A stretch of 64,000 nt of DNA. Source: JAFMPW01 sp041743085. GTDB lineage: Bacteria; Bacteroidota; Bacteroidia; Flavobacteriales; Flavobacteriaceae. Both the position numbers and the translations under genes were made by a program. This document shows positions 1 to 10,100 of the stretch, one piece after another. The notes under the pieces were generated by a model. It was not told where the DNA came from, made no database searches, and saw only the letters and a list, made by a program, of their open reading frames with translations. Positions within the stretch are counted from its first letter, which is position 1. Every line of letters begins with the position of its first letter. The stretch covers positions 1-64,000 of the forward strand of contig JBGTNL010000075.1 in assembly GCA_041743085.1 (NCBI GenBank), in the 5' to 3' direction.

Positions 1-148
1 TTTGGAACCCAAACAATATGATAATCACACTTGTAAACGACATGGCTAAGTTTCCTATATTTACTCATGTCACAAAAATAGGCATAGCCATCAGAACATG
101 ACCACCTGCAAAGCAGGTGGATTTTCAAGGTAAATTAAAAAATGGCCA

Positions 149-205
149 ATACCAACCGATATAAATAACACTAAATCAACAGGTTGGCGAAATTTTATTT
201 AGATG
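149..205 (+). repeat. 57-bp upstream block shared with ddl
   Basis: The 57 bases ending in the trpB start codon align without gaps to the 57 bases ending in the ddl start codon (15344-15400). The first 20 bases differ at one position, the last 17 at two, and the middle is divergent. An inverted pair ACCAACC (151-157) and GGTTGG (182-187) brackets the middle here. Just upstream, 101-119 is a perfect hairpin (CCACCTGC/GCAGGTGG arms). The block may be a mobile repeat that supplies the translation start region, or a shared promoter/leader; the sequence does not decide. Confidence 0.55.
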
Positions 206-1435
206 AAAAAAATAAAAGAACCTTCTTCCCCCTTGGGGGGAAGTCCGGAAAGAGGGCCATATCAGGCTAATGAAAAAGGGTACTACGGGGAATTCGGAGG
301 GGCTTTTATTCCTGAAATGCTCTATCCCAATACGGAAGAATTACGGCAAAACTACCTCCGCATTATGGAAGAACCTTCCTTTCAAGAGCAGTTCCGTCAG
401 CTTTTAAAAGACTATGCGGGCAGGCCCACCCCCTTATATTTTGCATCCCGGCTTTCGTCAAAATATGACACAAAAATATATTTGAAGCGAGAAGACCTGT
501 GCCATACCGGTGCCCATAAAATCAACAATACCATAGGGCAGATCTTAATGGCCAAGAAACTCGGCAAAATCAGGATCATTGCGGAAACCGGTGCCGGCCA
601 GCACGGGGTAGCAACTGCGACGGTCTGTGCCTTAATGGGTATTGAATGTGTTGTTTACATGGGTGAGATCGATATTGCCCGGCAGGCGCCTAATGTGGCG
701 CGTATGAAAATGTTAGGGGCGGAAGTGCGGCCTGCTTTATCGGGTAGCAGAACGCTGAAGGATGCCACCAATGAAGCTATCAGGGACTGGATCAACAATC
801 CGGTCAATACCCACTACATAATTGGCTCCGTTGTAGGGCCTCACCCCTATCCGGATATGGTGGCACGCTTTCAATCCGTAATTTCAGAAGAAATTCAATT
901 CCAATTACAGGAAAAAGAAGGCAGCCCCGACCCGGACTTTGTAGTAGCCTGCGTGGGCGGTGGAAGTAATGCTGCAGGGGCCTACTATCATTACCTGAAT
1001 AATGGGAAGGTAGGCATCATTGCCGTAGAGGCTGCGGGAAAAGGTATTAATTCGGGGGAAAGTGCCGCTACCTCCGCCCTGGGTAAGATAGGGATCATAC
1101 ATGGGAGCAAAACACTGTTGATGCAAACCGCCGATGGACAGATTACAGAACCCTATTCCATTTCGGCAGGACTTGATTATCCGGGTGTAGGGCCCATGCA
1201 TGCGCACCTGTTTACGTCCGGAAGAGGAGAATTTATTTCCATCACCGATGATGACGCCATGAAAGCCGGTCTGCTGGTCGCGAAACTGGAAGGCATCATT
1301 CCGGCAATAGAGAGTTCCCATGCATTTGCCATCTTTGAGTATCGCAAATTTAAACCAGACGATATTATCGTCGTTAACCTGTCTGGTCGCGGGGACAAGG
1401 ATTTACAGACATATATAGATTATTTTAGATTATGA
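203..1435 (+). CDS. trpB: Tryptophan synthase beta chain
   Basis: Cytoplasmic PLP enzyme joining indole and serine to make tryptophan; partner of TrpA encoded just downstream. The family signature GYYGEFGGAFIPEML starts near residue 27, the PLP lysine lies in HKINNT (about K106), and the glycine-rich phosphate loop GGGSNAAG is near residue 255. At 410 aa it is slightly long because residues 5-20 (EPSSPLGGSPERGP) look unlike TrpB and are encoded by a hairpin (225-232 with 236-243) typical of intergenic repeats. The start at 203 is chosen because no other ATG precedes the conserved region. Genes upstream (trpC/trpF would be expected) are not visible in the first 200 bases. Confidence 0.97.
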   Translation: MKKIKEPSSPLGGSPERGPYQANEKGYYGEFGGAFIPEMLYPNTEELRQNYLRIMEEPSFQEQFRQLLKDYAGRPTPLYFASRLSSKYDTKIYLKREDLCHTGAHKINNTIGQILMAKKLGKIRIIAETGAGQHGVATATVCALMGIECVVYMGEIDIARQAPNVARMKMLGAEVRPALSGSRTLKDATNEAIRDWINNPVNTHYIIGSVVGPHPYPDMVARFQSVISEEIQFQLQEKEGSPDPDFVVACVGGGSNAAGAYYHYLNNGKVGIIAVEAAGKGINSGESAATSALGKIGIIHGSKTLLMQTADGQITEPYSISAGLDYPGVGPMHAHLFTSGRGEFISITDDDAMKAGLLVAKLEGIIPAIESSHAFAIFEYRKFKPDDIIVVNLSGRGDKDLQTYIDYFRL

Positions 1436-1593
1436 AGTGATTTAAACTTTTACAAATTGGCTAAAAAATTGCCGTTTTACGTCCATATTTTGTCTTTTTC
1501 TCGCTCCATAGCCCTGCTATGCAGCTCAAAAAAGCTTTCACCTGGGCACAAAACCATCAATTTTCGCTTCAATTCAAAAAGTTTAGATCACTT
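1435..1593. repeat. 159-bp imperfect palindrome between trpB and trpA
   Basis: The whole trpB-trpA gap folds on itself. The ends 1436-1451 and 1577-1592 are inverted copies with one mismatch (AGTGATTTAAACTTTT type), similarity continues inward (AAAATTG, GTTTT, AGCTC/GAGCG stretches), and the centre near 1514 is CATAG/CTATG. The trpB stop codon is within 3 bases of the left end. This is the form of a non-autonomous palindromic repeat (MITE or REP-like); transcribed, it would make a long hairpin that could attenuate or stabilise the trp mRNA. No coding potential seen. Confidence 0.7.
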
Positions 1594-1611
1594 CTATAGC
1601 CAGGATCATCA

Positions 1612-2373
1612 ATGAACAGAATCAATCAAAAACTTCAGGAGGACAAAAAACTCCTCTCCATATATTTCACTGCGGGCTATCCGGAGTTAAATGACACGAA
1701 AAATATCATTCAGAAACTGCAAAATAGCGGGGTGGATATGATTGAAATCGGCATGCCATTCAGTGATCCGTTGGCGGATGGACCCACCATTCAGAAAAGT
1801 TCAACTGCCGCCCTTAAAAACGGAATGCACACGGAGCTGTTGTTTGAGCAATTAAGGGATATTAGAAAAACAGTTGCTGTTCCGCTACTTATTATGGGCT
1901 ATTTCAATCCGGTTTTACAATACGGGGTGGAAAATTTTTGCAAAAAGTGTTCAGCAGCGGGTATAGACGGACTTATTCTTCCGGATCTTCCTTTGGATGT
2001 TTACCAAGAGGAATATGAGACGCTTTTTAAGAAATACGGGCTTAGCAACGTTTTTCTTATTACCCCCCAAACCAGTGAAGAACGTATCCGGAAAATTGAC
2101 GAAGCCTCAGATGGTTTTATCTATATGGTGAGCTCATCCAGTACTACCGGAGCTCAGGATGGCTTTGGTAGGGAACAAGAAGACTATTTCCGGAGAATTG
2201 CTGCCCTGAAACTTAAAACCCCGCAGATTGTTGGCTTTGGTATCAGCAATGCCAAAACATTTGAAAAGGCAACAGCTATGGCTAAAGGTGCAATTATTGG
2301 TTCTGCATTCATTAAACATCTCACTGAAAACGGTACTTCAAACATCGGAGAATTTGTAAAAAGAATTCGCTAG
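1612..2373 (+). CDS. trpA: Tryptophan synthase alpha chain
   Basis: Cleaves indole-3-glycerol phosphate to indole, which is channelled to TrpB. The 253 aa length is usual. Catalytic residues are visible: Glu in DMIEIGMPFSDPLADGP (about E45) and the Asp of the same loop; phosphate-binding GFGISNA and the terminal GAIIGSAFIK motif are intact. It follows trpB after the 159-bp palindrome and is probably cotranscribed with it. Start ATG 1612 matches the family N-terminus (NRINQKL, then KLLSIYFTAGYP). Confidence 0.97.
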   Translation: MNRINQKLQEDKKLLSIYFTAGYPELNDTKNIIQKLQNSGVDMIEIGMPFSDPLADGPTIQKSSTAALKNGMHTELLFEQLRDIRKTVAVPLLIMGYFNPVLQYGVENFCKKCSAAGIDGLILPDLPLDVYQEEYETLFKKYGLSNVFLITPQTSEERIRKIDEASDGFIYMVSSSSTTGAQDGFGREQEDYFRRIAALKLKTPQIVGFGISNAKTFEKATAMAKGAIIGSAFIKHLTENGTSNIGEFVKRIR

Positions 2374-2400
2374 ATTTAGCCATTAAACACAAATCGGAAT

Positions 2401-3897
2401 ATGAAAAAAGTAGCTTTCGTTATTTTATCTGCAATCTGTTCCTTCGGTCTTTCTCAGGAAAGTATTGACTTAAAATCCCAGGTGCGCCACAGTATTGACG
2501 AATTACGGGATTTTGTTTCCATTCCCAACGATGCCCTGGAGCATGCCGATATCAACAGGAACATAACCTGGCTTACCAGGAAATTTAACGAAAGAGGGTT
2601 TAATACATCCGTGCTGCCGACTACCGGGGAATCTTTATTTTTTGCCGCACTACCGATGGATGATGAAAAACCAACAGTATTGTTCTACATGCATTTCGAC
2701 GGGCAGTCCGTTGATGGGTCAAAATGGGAGCAACCCAACCCTTATGAGGTAGTGTTAAAGGCCAGGGAAGGAGAAGCCTGGAAAACGCAATCCTTTGCTG
2801 ACTTAAAGGAGGATATTAATTACGATTGGCGGCTTTTCGGACGTTCCACTTCCGATGACAAAGGCCCCATTGTAATGTTTCTGAATGCTATTGATCTATT
2901 AAAGAAGAATGCGAAGCATATTCCTTTTAATGTAAAGGTTATACTGGATGGGGAAGAAGAAAAGAGCAGCAAACCATTGCCGGAAGCCGTAAAGCAGTAT
3001 CATGAATTGCTGGAGGCAGATTTTCTGATCATCAATGATGGCCCAGTGCATTCTTCAGGGAATCCTACAGTGGTTTACGGTTGCAGGGGCATCACGTCCT
3101 TGTCGCTTACCACCTACGGCCCCATAAATCCCCAACACAGCGGCCATTACGGTAACTATGCCCCGAATCCGGCATTTCAATTGGCGCAGGTATTGGCAAG
3201 CATGAAGAACGGGGAGGGCAAGGTGCTTATTGAGGGATACTATGATGGCATCAAATTAAATGAGGCAGAGATGCAAATACTCCAAAGTGTACCGGACGAT
3301 GCCGCTGCTATCAATGCGCAATTAACCATTAAATCACCAGAGAAAGTAGGAGGATTTTATCAGGAGGCTTTGCAATATCCTTCCCTGAATATCCGTGGAT
3401 TGAGCTCAGCTTGGGTAGGTGAAAAAGCACGTACCATAATACCTGAAAGTGCCACGGCCGAACTGGACCTTAGATTGGTACCTGAAACAGATGGCAACAG
3501 GCTAAAGGATTTGGTGAAAAAACACATCAAAAACCAGGGCTTTTTTATTACCGATACCATCCCTTCCCGCTCAGAACGCATGTCCCATGATAAGATAATG
3601 ACGGTAATGGAGGGCAGTGTTACAGCTGCCTTCCGTACGGATCTGAATAATCGGTATGGCCAATTTCTGGTACATACTTTAAAGAACATTTTTGAAGAAG
3701 AAGTGGTACAGATCAGGATTATGGGAGGAACGGTTCCCATTGCCCCTTTTATTAACGAATTGAGGATACCGGCATTCATAGTCCCCATGGTGAATCCGGA
3801 CAACAATCAGCACAGCCCCAATGAAAATTTAAAGATCGGGCAAATTGCCTATGGGATAAAGGCATTCTATGGAATTCTGAGTTCCCCGTTGGAGTAA
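2401..3897 (+). CDS. Secreted M20-family metallopeptidase
   Basis: Zinc-dependent exopeptidase of the M20/M28 clan (dipeptidase/ArgE/CPG2 type). Residues 1-18 form a signal peptide ending SFGLSQ, so the enzyme is exported. Metal and catalytic motifs occur in order: MHFDGQ (His-x-Asp, about 98), GRSTSDDKGP (metal Asp, about 152), ILDGEEEKSS (Glu-Glu, about 185), an Asp in IINDGP and a C-terminal His in NQHSPNEN (about 472). The dimerisation lid lies between. Length 498 aa fits. It starts 27 bases after trpA on the same strand but has no metabolic link to it. Substrate unknown; peptide scavenging is likely. Confidence 0.88.
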   Translation: MKKVAFVILSAICSFGLSQESIDLKSQVRHSIDELRDFVSIPNDALEHADINRNITWLTRKFNERGFNTSVLPTTGESLFFAALPMDDEKPTVLFYMHFDGQSVDGSKWEQPNPYEVVLKAREGEAWKTQSFADLKEDINYDWRLFGRSTSDDKGPIVMFLNAIDLLKKNAKHIPFNVKVILDGEEEKSSKPLPEAVKQYHELLEADFLIINDGPVHSSGNPTVVYGCRGITSLSLTTYGPINPQHSGHYGNYAPNPAFQLAQVLASMKNGEGKVLIEGYYDGIKLNEAEMQILQSVPDDAAAINAQLTIKSPEKVGGFYQEALQYPSLNIRGLSSAWVGEKARTIIPESATAELDLRLVPETDGNRLKDLVKKHIKNQGFFITDTIPSRSERMSHDKIMTVMEGSVTAAFRTDLNNRYGQFLVHTLKNIFEEEVVQIRIMGGTVPIAPFINELRIPAFIVPMVNPDNNQHSPNENLKIGQIAYGIKAFYGILSSPLE

Positions 3898-3911
3898 GAC
3901 AGCGCCGACGC

Positions 3912-4563
3912 TTATTTGATCGGCGTGATGATTATTACGCCATGCCCCCCACGCGAACCATATAATGTGGCGTCCCCACCTTTGGGAATTTCGATATTTT
4001 TAACTTCTACCGGCAAAATATAGGAAATGTCACTTACGTACGATCCGTCAACCACGAAAAGGGCTTCAGCGTTCATGTTTCCTGTCAATACCGCAGATCC
4101 CCTGATCTTAATATTTGATCCGTTAACAACAACACCTGTAAACTTTTCTCCTATGAGATCAAAAATGGTGTTGTAATTTTTATAGCTTTCCGGGCCATTA
4201 TCCTCTTTTGAGGCGGGGTTTACCACAAACCCCAGTCCGGCAAGATCCCGCTCACTCATTGGCATTGCATTTTCGGGAAAAATAAAATTTGCTGCCCGCC
4301 GTCATAATTCATATTCAGCATGCCGTGTTTTGGTGAAAAAATGCCCAAAAATTTTGGTTTCCGGTCTTACTTTTATACTAAAATTTCCTTCTTTGCCAGT
4401 TCTGATTCCTGTTTTAACGGAATCTAAATAAAACCCTTTTTGACGGGTTTATTCCTGAAATACGTAACTTTTCCCTTTACCTCCATATCTCCCACATTTT
4501 CCTGGGACCGGTTAATAGAGGCACTCAATACAGTGATGACCATTAAATATATCGGAGCGTCAT
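3912..4563 (-). pseudogene. TonB-dependent receptor plug-domain protein, frameshifted
   Basis: Reading leftwards, one protein can be followed only by changing frame several times. It starts near 4543-4563 with a short hydrophobic leader (VITVLSASI), then a carboxypeptidase-regulatory-like stretch (VKGKVTYFRNKPVKKG, frame change near 4435, DSVKTGIRTGKEGNFSIKV, frame change near 4350, FSPKHGMLNMNYDGGQQ, frame change near 4285), and finally the open 3912-4265 part holding the plug (AEALFVVDG, VKNIEIPKGGDATLYGSRG, GHGVIIITP). The plug without a beta-barrel is the size of stand-alone plug proteins found in this group. At least three frameshifts make it a decaying gene; the C-terminal piece alone has no signal peptide. 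Confidence 0.8.
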
Positions 4564-4674
4564 AGTGTAAGTTTTCGTTTATCTTCAAAAATCCCGCAAA
4601 CTTTGTACCAGCTGTTGCGATGCGATTGAGACTTTTTATACTATTTTTAATTTTGAATTAATATTGGGTAAGTT

Positions 4675-5958
4675 ATGCAAATCTTGAATAAGACATATAT
4701 TTGGTTGCGTCTTTTATCTATTTTACCTATGCTTCTGAATGGCCAAAATTTTAATACTGATGAATCGAAAGTGCCGGGGTTTGACCTTCCCGATCTGGAG
4801 CGAACTGCTGATGGCAGCAAAATAAGCACCGCTACCGAATGGGAAACAATACAACGACCGGAAATTCTTAAATTGTTCGAAAAGGAAGTTTATGGAAAAG
4901 CCCCAATGGAAGAAATCGCTCTTGAAACCGAAGAACGGCTATTGGATCCCAATGCCTTTCAGGGTAAAGCGACCATCCGGGAAGTAACATTTACGTTCAC
5001 CAATAAAGATAAAAATTGCAGGGCGGTTCTGTTGTTGATTTTGCCTAACGGCAATAGGGTCTCCCCGGTATTCCTGGGTTATAATTTTAATGGTAATCAC
5101 ACCATTCTGCCAAGTACTGCCATCAGCCTTCCGGAAACCTGGGTTTTGAACAGCCCTCAAATAGGAGTTGCAGACCATGCGGCAACAGCCGTTTCCCGGG
5201 GCTCAAAATATTCCCGTTGGCCGGTCCTTAATCTTCTGGAACGCGGTTACGGGCTCGCAACCATGTATTACGGGGATATTGATCCGGATTTTGACGATGG
5301 TTTTAAAAATGGCATCCATTCCCTGTTTTCTAATTCGGACGGCTTAAAAGCAGATGACTGGGGTTCCCTGGCAACATGGGGCTGGGGGCTTTCCAGGATA
5401 ATGGATTATCTGGAGACCGATGAAGCCGTTGATCCTGAACGGGTTGCGGTTATAGGCCATTCCCGGCTGGGAAAAGCCGCGCTGTGGGCGGGCGCACAGG
5501 ACAACCGGTTCGCCATGATCATTTCAAATGATTCGGGATGTGGCGGAGCGGCATTATCCAAAAGAAGGTTTGGGGAAACTGTAGCCGCGATCAATACACA
5601 ATTCCCTCATTGGTTTAATGGCAACTTTAAAAAATACAACGATCAGGAGGATATGATGCCTTTTGACCAACATCAACTTCTCGCTTTAATGGCTCCCAGG
5701 CCCTTGTATGTGGCAAGTGCCCAAAACGATGACTGGGCGGATCCAAAAGGGGAATTCTTAGCGCTGAAAAATGCAAGTCCGGTTTACGCGCTCTATGATA
5801 AACTCACAGTAATTTCGGAAGAGCAGCCCGATGTGAACCATCCACTTATAGCCGGGAAGGTAGGGTACCACATTCGTACAGGGGATCATGATATTACGCC
5901 CTATGACTGGGAGCAATTTATGAATTTTGCCGACACTCATTTCGGGTTAAAAAATTAA
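4675..5958 (+). CDS. Secreted glucuronoyl esterase-like alpha/beta hydrolase (CE15 family)
   Basis: Likely cleaves ester bonds between glucuronoxylan and lignin alcohols, or a related uronate ester. A signal peptide (hydrophobic 10-23, ending LNGQ) indicates export. The serine nucleophile is in GHSRLGKAALWAGAQD (about residue 262), followed by the CE15-typical SNDSGCGGAALSKRRFGE stretch and the C-terminal catalytic His in RTGDHDITPYDWEQF. Length 427 aa is normal for bacterial CE15. No SusCD pair or glycoside hydrolase lies next to it, so it is not in a polysaccharide utilisation locus here. Family-level call firm; substrate is inference. Confidence 0.85.
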   Translation: MQILNKTYIWLRLLSILPMLLNGQNFNTDESKVPGFDLPDLERTADGSKISTATEWETIQRPEILKLFEKEVYGKAPMEEIALETEERLLDPNAFQGKATIREVTFTFTNKDKNCRAVLLLILPNGNRVSPVFLGYNFNGNHTILPSTAISLPETWVLNSPQIGVADHAATAVSRGSKYSRWPVLNLLERGYGLATMYYGDIDPDFDDGFKNGIHSLFSNSDGLKADDWGSLATWGWGLSRIMDYLETDEAVDPERVAVIGHSRLGKAALWAGAQDNRFAMIISNDSGCGGAALSKRRFGETVAAINTQFPHWFNGNFKKYNDQEDMMPFDQHQLLALMAPRPLYVASAQNDDWADPKGEFLALKNASPVYALYDKLTVISEEQPDVNHPLIAGKVGYHIRTGDHDITPYDWEQFMNFADTHFGLKN

Positions 5959-6113
5959 GAGTAACATCCCTTAAACTTCAGATAAATAGGAACTTTGAAA
6001 GAAAAATACCTCTTATCAATTTAACACTTACCAACAAAGATTTAGAGGAGGATTAACAGTATTTGAGGAAGTAATTTCTTATATTGATCGTTAACTTAAA
6101 TTTAATATAAAGC

Positions 6114-6257
6114 ATGGGAATTATGAATGATAAAAGAAAATTTAAACGTAAAGTAGAACAAAGTAATCCAACAAACCCCACGGGGAATGTAAATGTGGAT
6201 ACTAACAAATTTGATATTGACAAGAAAACCATAAAGGATCAGCAAAATAAAAAGTAG
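6114..6257 (+). CDS. Small basic hypothetical protein (47 aa)
   Basis: A 47-codon frame starting GIMNDKRKFKRK and ending KTIKDQQNKK. Composition is lysine/asparagine rich with no hydrophobic segment, so a soluble or nucleic-acid-binding product is possible. Support for it being real: an isolated position after 150 bases of AT-rich leader, and a good hairpin-T terminator 22 bases after its stop. An internal ATG at 6123 is an alternative start. I do not recognise the family. Confidence 0.5.
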   Translation: MGIMNDKRKFKRKVEQSNPTNPTGNVNVDTNKFDIDKKTIKDQQNKK

Positions 6258-6278
6258 ATCCATTACGGTTCGTTTTAA

Positions 6279-6316
6279 GAAAACCTCAAAGTTCAAAGAG
6301 CTTTGGGGTTTTTTTC
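6279..6316. terminator. Bidirectional terminator between convergent genes
   Basis: Arms AACCTCAAAG and CTTTGGGGTT with an A-run before and a T-run after the stem. It ends the small gene at 6114 and the leftward UDG-family gene that stops at 6317. Confidence 0.75.
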
Positions 6317-7036
6317 TTAAAAATAAGCGGCGTACTGCAAAACCCTGAAATCGATGGTATTAAACTCAGGGTTTTGGTTTTTCATATCTTTGTATTCCTG
6401 AAGGCTGCCAACCGCTCTATTGGCAGCACCGGAAGGAGCGGTCAGTGATACTGTCCTTATTGCCCTTCCCTCTTCTCCCATATTTCGGGTGGAGGACAAC
6501 AACCGGGGAATCTCATGAGATCCCTCTGTTCGTTTTGGAAGAACAAATTGATGGATCCTCGGCACATCGGGTGAGAGTACTTCTAATTTCAGATCATAAT
6601 GCTTGAGCAATTTCCTGAAAAAATATTCAGGTCCGTTTTTACTATTACCGCCTGTAAATAATAAGGTGTTTACGTTAGGATATTCCTTCAGATAAGCCAC
6701 CAGATCCCTCAGTTTTACATTTTTCATACCCAGATCGGAGGCATCTACCTTTGAGCGTTCGGCACTGGCTACGATATCACAAATTCCTATGTTTCTACTT
6801 CTAAGAAACTCCATTCGCTGGTCAACGGCTTCAGGCGTCCTTTCAAACTTGAGATTTAGCTTAAAAATGCGGTTCAGGATGGGCCAGAGTTGTCCGTCAA
6901 TACTTCCATAACAAAAATCAACATCCCCCTCCTTAAAATCTCCGCTGGTAAAACGCGGTGGTGGTAAGGTCCCTACAATAAGTTTTGTGGCTTCTTTAAA
7001 AAGAAAAGGTTTGTATGGATGCGTATGCAGGAACAT
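6317..7036 (-). CDS. Uracil-DNA glycosylase superfamily protein
   Basis: The N-terminal KLIVGTLPPPRF followed by DVDFCYGS(I)DGQLWPIL resembles the Bacteroidota branch of the UDG/MUG fold, whose members excise damaged bases; the exact activity is not established. A further conserved stretch is TLLFTGGNSKNGPEYFFRK and the C-terminal SLTAPSGAANRAVG. The frame remains open to 7165, but those extra 43 codons are the translation of a tandem GTGCCTC-type repeat (EARGTRQEARGTRYEAR), so the start is placed at ATG 7036 (MFLHTHPYKPF), giving 239 aa. It lies downstream of pyc on the same strand. Confidence 0.75.
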   Translation of the reverse strand: MFLHTHPYKPFLFKEATKLIVGTLPPPRFTSGDFKEGDVDFCYGSIDGQLWPILNRIFKLNLKFERTPEAVDQRMEFLRSRNIGICDIVASAERSKVDASDLGMKNVKLRDLVAYLKEYPNVNTLLFTGGNSKNGPEYFFRKLLKHYDLKLEVLSPDVPRIHQFVLPKRTEGSHEIPRLLSSTRNMGEEGRAIRTVSLTAPSGAANRAVGSLQEYKDMKNQNPEFNTIDFRVLQYAAYF

Positions 7037-7049
7037 GTGTTTTGTCAGA

Positions 7050-7117
7050 TGCTTCGCGCTTCGCGCTTCGTACCTCGTGCCTCGTGCCTCTTGCCTCGTG
7101 CCTCTTGCCTCGTGCCT
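7050..7117. repeat. Short tandem repeat at a gene start
   Basis: A minisatellite of CGTGCCTCTTGC-like units (12 bp and 6-7 bp sub-units, GCTTCGC units at the left). It lies in the leader of the UDG-family gene and is in frame with it. Copy-number change would alter the leader or an N-terminal extension. Confidence 0.8.
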
Positions 7118-7173
7118 AAAGAAAAAATATGATTCCTCTTTTTTGTTCAACCAGACCGAAAACAAACTCCGGT

Positions 7174-10100
7174 CTATTTCAACACCAACACAAGGTCTTC
7201 AGAATTTACCAGGGCACCTCCCTCAAGTTGAATTTTGGCAACTTCACCTTCGTTGTTCGCCGTGACCGTGGTTTCCATTTTCATGGCTTCTATTACAAAC
7301 AAAGGTTGATTTTTCTTGATTTTATCACCCTTCTTTACCAGAACGTCCGACAACAGGCCCTGAAGCGGAGCCCCTATTTGTTTGGGACTTCCCGCATCCG
7401 CCTTGATATTTTCCACTTTGGTAACTTTGATGCTTTTATCTTTGATGTCCACATTGCGAAGCTGCCCGTTAACTTTAAAGAAAATCCCCACTACACCGTT
7501 CTCATCCGGTTCCCCAACTGATACCAGGGAAACAAGAATGTTTTTCCCGCGATCCAATTCCACCATGATCTCCTCCCCTATTTCCATCCCATAGAAGAAG
7601 TTTTTGGTAGGGATATTCATGACATTACCATATTTCACGTGGTTGTTATAGGCATCCGTAAATACCTTAGGATAGAGTTTATACGATATAAAATCCGTTA
7701 TGAGCAACTCGCGCCCCATACCTTTGGAAAATTCCTTTTTAAACGCTTCAAGTTCCGAGTCAAAGTCTATGGGATCCAGATGTGCGTTAGGCCTGTTCGT
7801 GTAAGGTTTCTCGTTCTTTAACACGATCTTCTGAAGTTTTTTAGGAAAGCCACCAACGGGTTGTCCCAGGTCTCCCCTGAAAAAACTGATCACAGACTGC
7901 GGAAAGGAAATGTTATCCCCTTTTTCCAGCACGTCTGCTATAGTATACCCGTTACTAATGAGGTATTGCGCCATATCCCCTACTACTTTTGAACTGGGAG
8001 TTACCTTTACAATATCCCCGAAGAGCTCGTTGACTTCCCCGTACATTCTGGTTACCTGCGGAAACTTATCTTCCAGCCCGAGTGCAATGGCCTGTCCTTT
8101 TAAGTTGGAGTACTGCCCTCCCGGAATTTCGTGTGTATAGACCTCTCCCGTGCCCGATTTTAATCCGGATTCAAAAGGATAATAGTAGTTTCGGACAGTC
8201 TCCCAATAATTGGAATACGCTGCCAATTTTTGCGTGTTCAAAGGATTTTCCCGCTTATGAAAACGCAGCATTTCTATAATCGAGTTAAAATTTGGTTGGG
8301 CCGTTAATCCCGAAAGCCCTCCCAGGGCAACGTCAATAACATCCACCCCTGCTTCCACAGCCTTTAAGTACATAGCTGCCTGAATGGAAGAGGTATCATG
8401 GGTATGCAGGTGAATAGGGATATTTATCTCAGATTTAAGGGCGGAAATAAGTTCATAGGCCGCATAGGGTTTTAAAAGTCCGGCCATATCTTTCACCCCT
8501 AAAATATGGGCCCCTGCATTTTCGATGTCTTTTGCAAGCTGCACATAGTATTTCAGGTCGTATTTTGTCTTGGAAGGATCCAGAATGTCCCCGGTATAAC
8601 AGATAGATCCCTCGGCAAGTCCCCTGGTACGCTTCCGCACATGATCAATACAGGGTGCGAGGGATTTCATCCAGTTGAGCGAATCAAAAATCCTGAAAAC
8701 ATCTACCCCTGTTTCCCAGGATTGCTCCACGAATTTTTCGATGAGGTTATCCGGATAAGCCGTATAGCCAACGCCATTAGATCCTCTGATTAACATTTGT
8801 AAAAGGATATTTGGTATGGCCTTTCTTAGCAATGCCAGCCGTTCCCATGGGTTCTCCTGTAAAAACCTCAGGCAAACATCAAAGGTGGCTCCGCCCCAGA
8901 CCTCGAGACTGAAGACCTCAGGATGATTTTTAGCATAGCCTTCCGCCACTTTCAGCATATCTATGGTACGCATGCGGGTAGCCAATAAACTTTGGTGGGC
9001 GTCGCGCATCGTGGTATCCGTAAAATGGATCTTTTTTTCCTTCTTTAACCACTCGGCAAATTCTTCGGGTCCCTTCTCTGTCAGCAGATCTTTGGTTCCC
9101 CTTGGGTATTCCTGGAGTTTTGGAAAAGAGGGAACCACTGGTTTTACAAAAACATGGTTCGGGTTTATTCGTTTAACATCCGGATTTCCGTTAACAATAG
9201 TCTCTCCTAAAAATTCTACCAGCTTATTGGCCCTGTTCCTGGGTTCCGTAATTTTAAAAAGCGAAGGTTCGTTTTTAATGAAATTAACCGTCACCTTACC
9301 CTCCCGGAAAGTGGGATGGCTCAAAATATTATCCAGAAAAGCCATATTGGTCTGTACGCCTCTGATGCGGAATTCAGCGAGCGCCCTGCGCATTTTACGG
9401 CAGGCCCCGTCCAATGTTCTGCTCAAGGCAGAAACTTTGACCAGCATGGAATCAAAGAAAGGGGAAATATAAACTCCCTGATAAACACTGCCGGCATCTA
9501 AGCGAATACCGAAACCTGAAGCGCTTCTGTAGGTCGAAACCACACCGTAATCCGGTTTAAAGTCGTTGGTAGGGTCTTCCGTGGTGATCCTGCACTGCAA
9601 TGCATGCCCTGTAACTTTTATGGCATCCTGATCCTGTATTTTTATCTGCTTATCCGAAAGCTTATATCCGCCTGCAATAAAGAGCTGTGCCTTAACCAGG
9701 TCTATATTGGTGATCATTTCGGTCACTGTATGCTCCACCTGTATCCTGGGATTCACTTCGATAAAGTAAATACTGCCGTCCTCATCCACCAAGAATTCAA
9801 CGGTCCCGATATTATTATAGTTTACCGCCTGGCAGATGTCTATTGCGTATTTATATAAACTTTCCCGGGTTTCCTGTGGCAGGCCTATGGAAGGCGCAAA
9901 TTCTATTACCTTCTGGTAACGGCGTTGTACCGAACAATCGCGTTCATAAAGGTGGACCATATTGCCATGGGTATCAGCAACTATCTGAACTTCAATATGT
10001 TTTGGGTTTTCAACAAATTTTTCGAGAAATACGGTGTCGTCCCCAAAGGCGTTCAGCGATTCCCGTTTCGCTTCGGGAAATGCCTTTTTAAGGTCCTCTT

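Noticed and set aside
7037..7165. N-terminal extension of the UDG-family protein
   Set aside because: Low-complexity product of a tandem repeat; ATG 7036 matches relatives.
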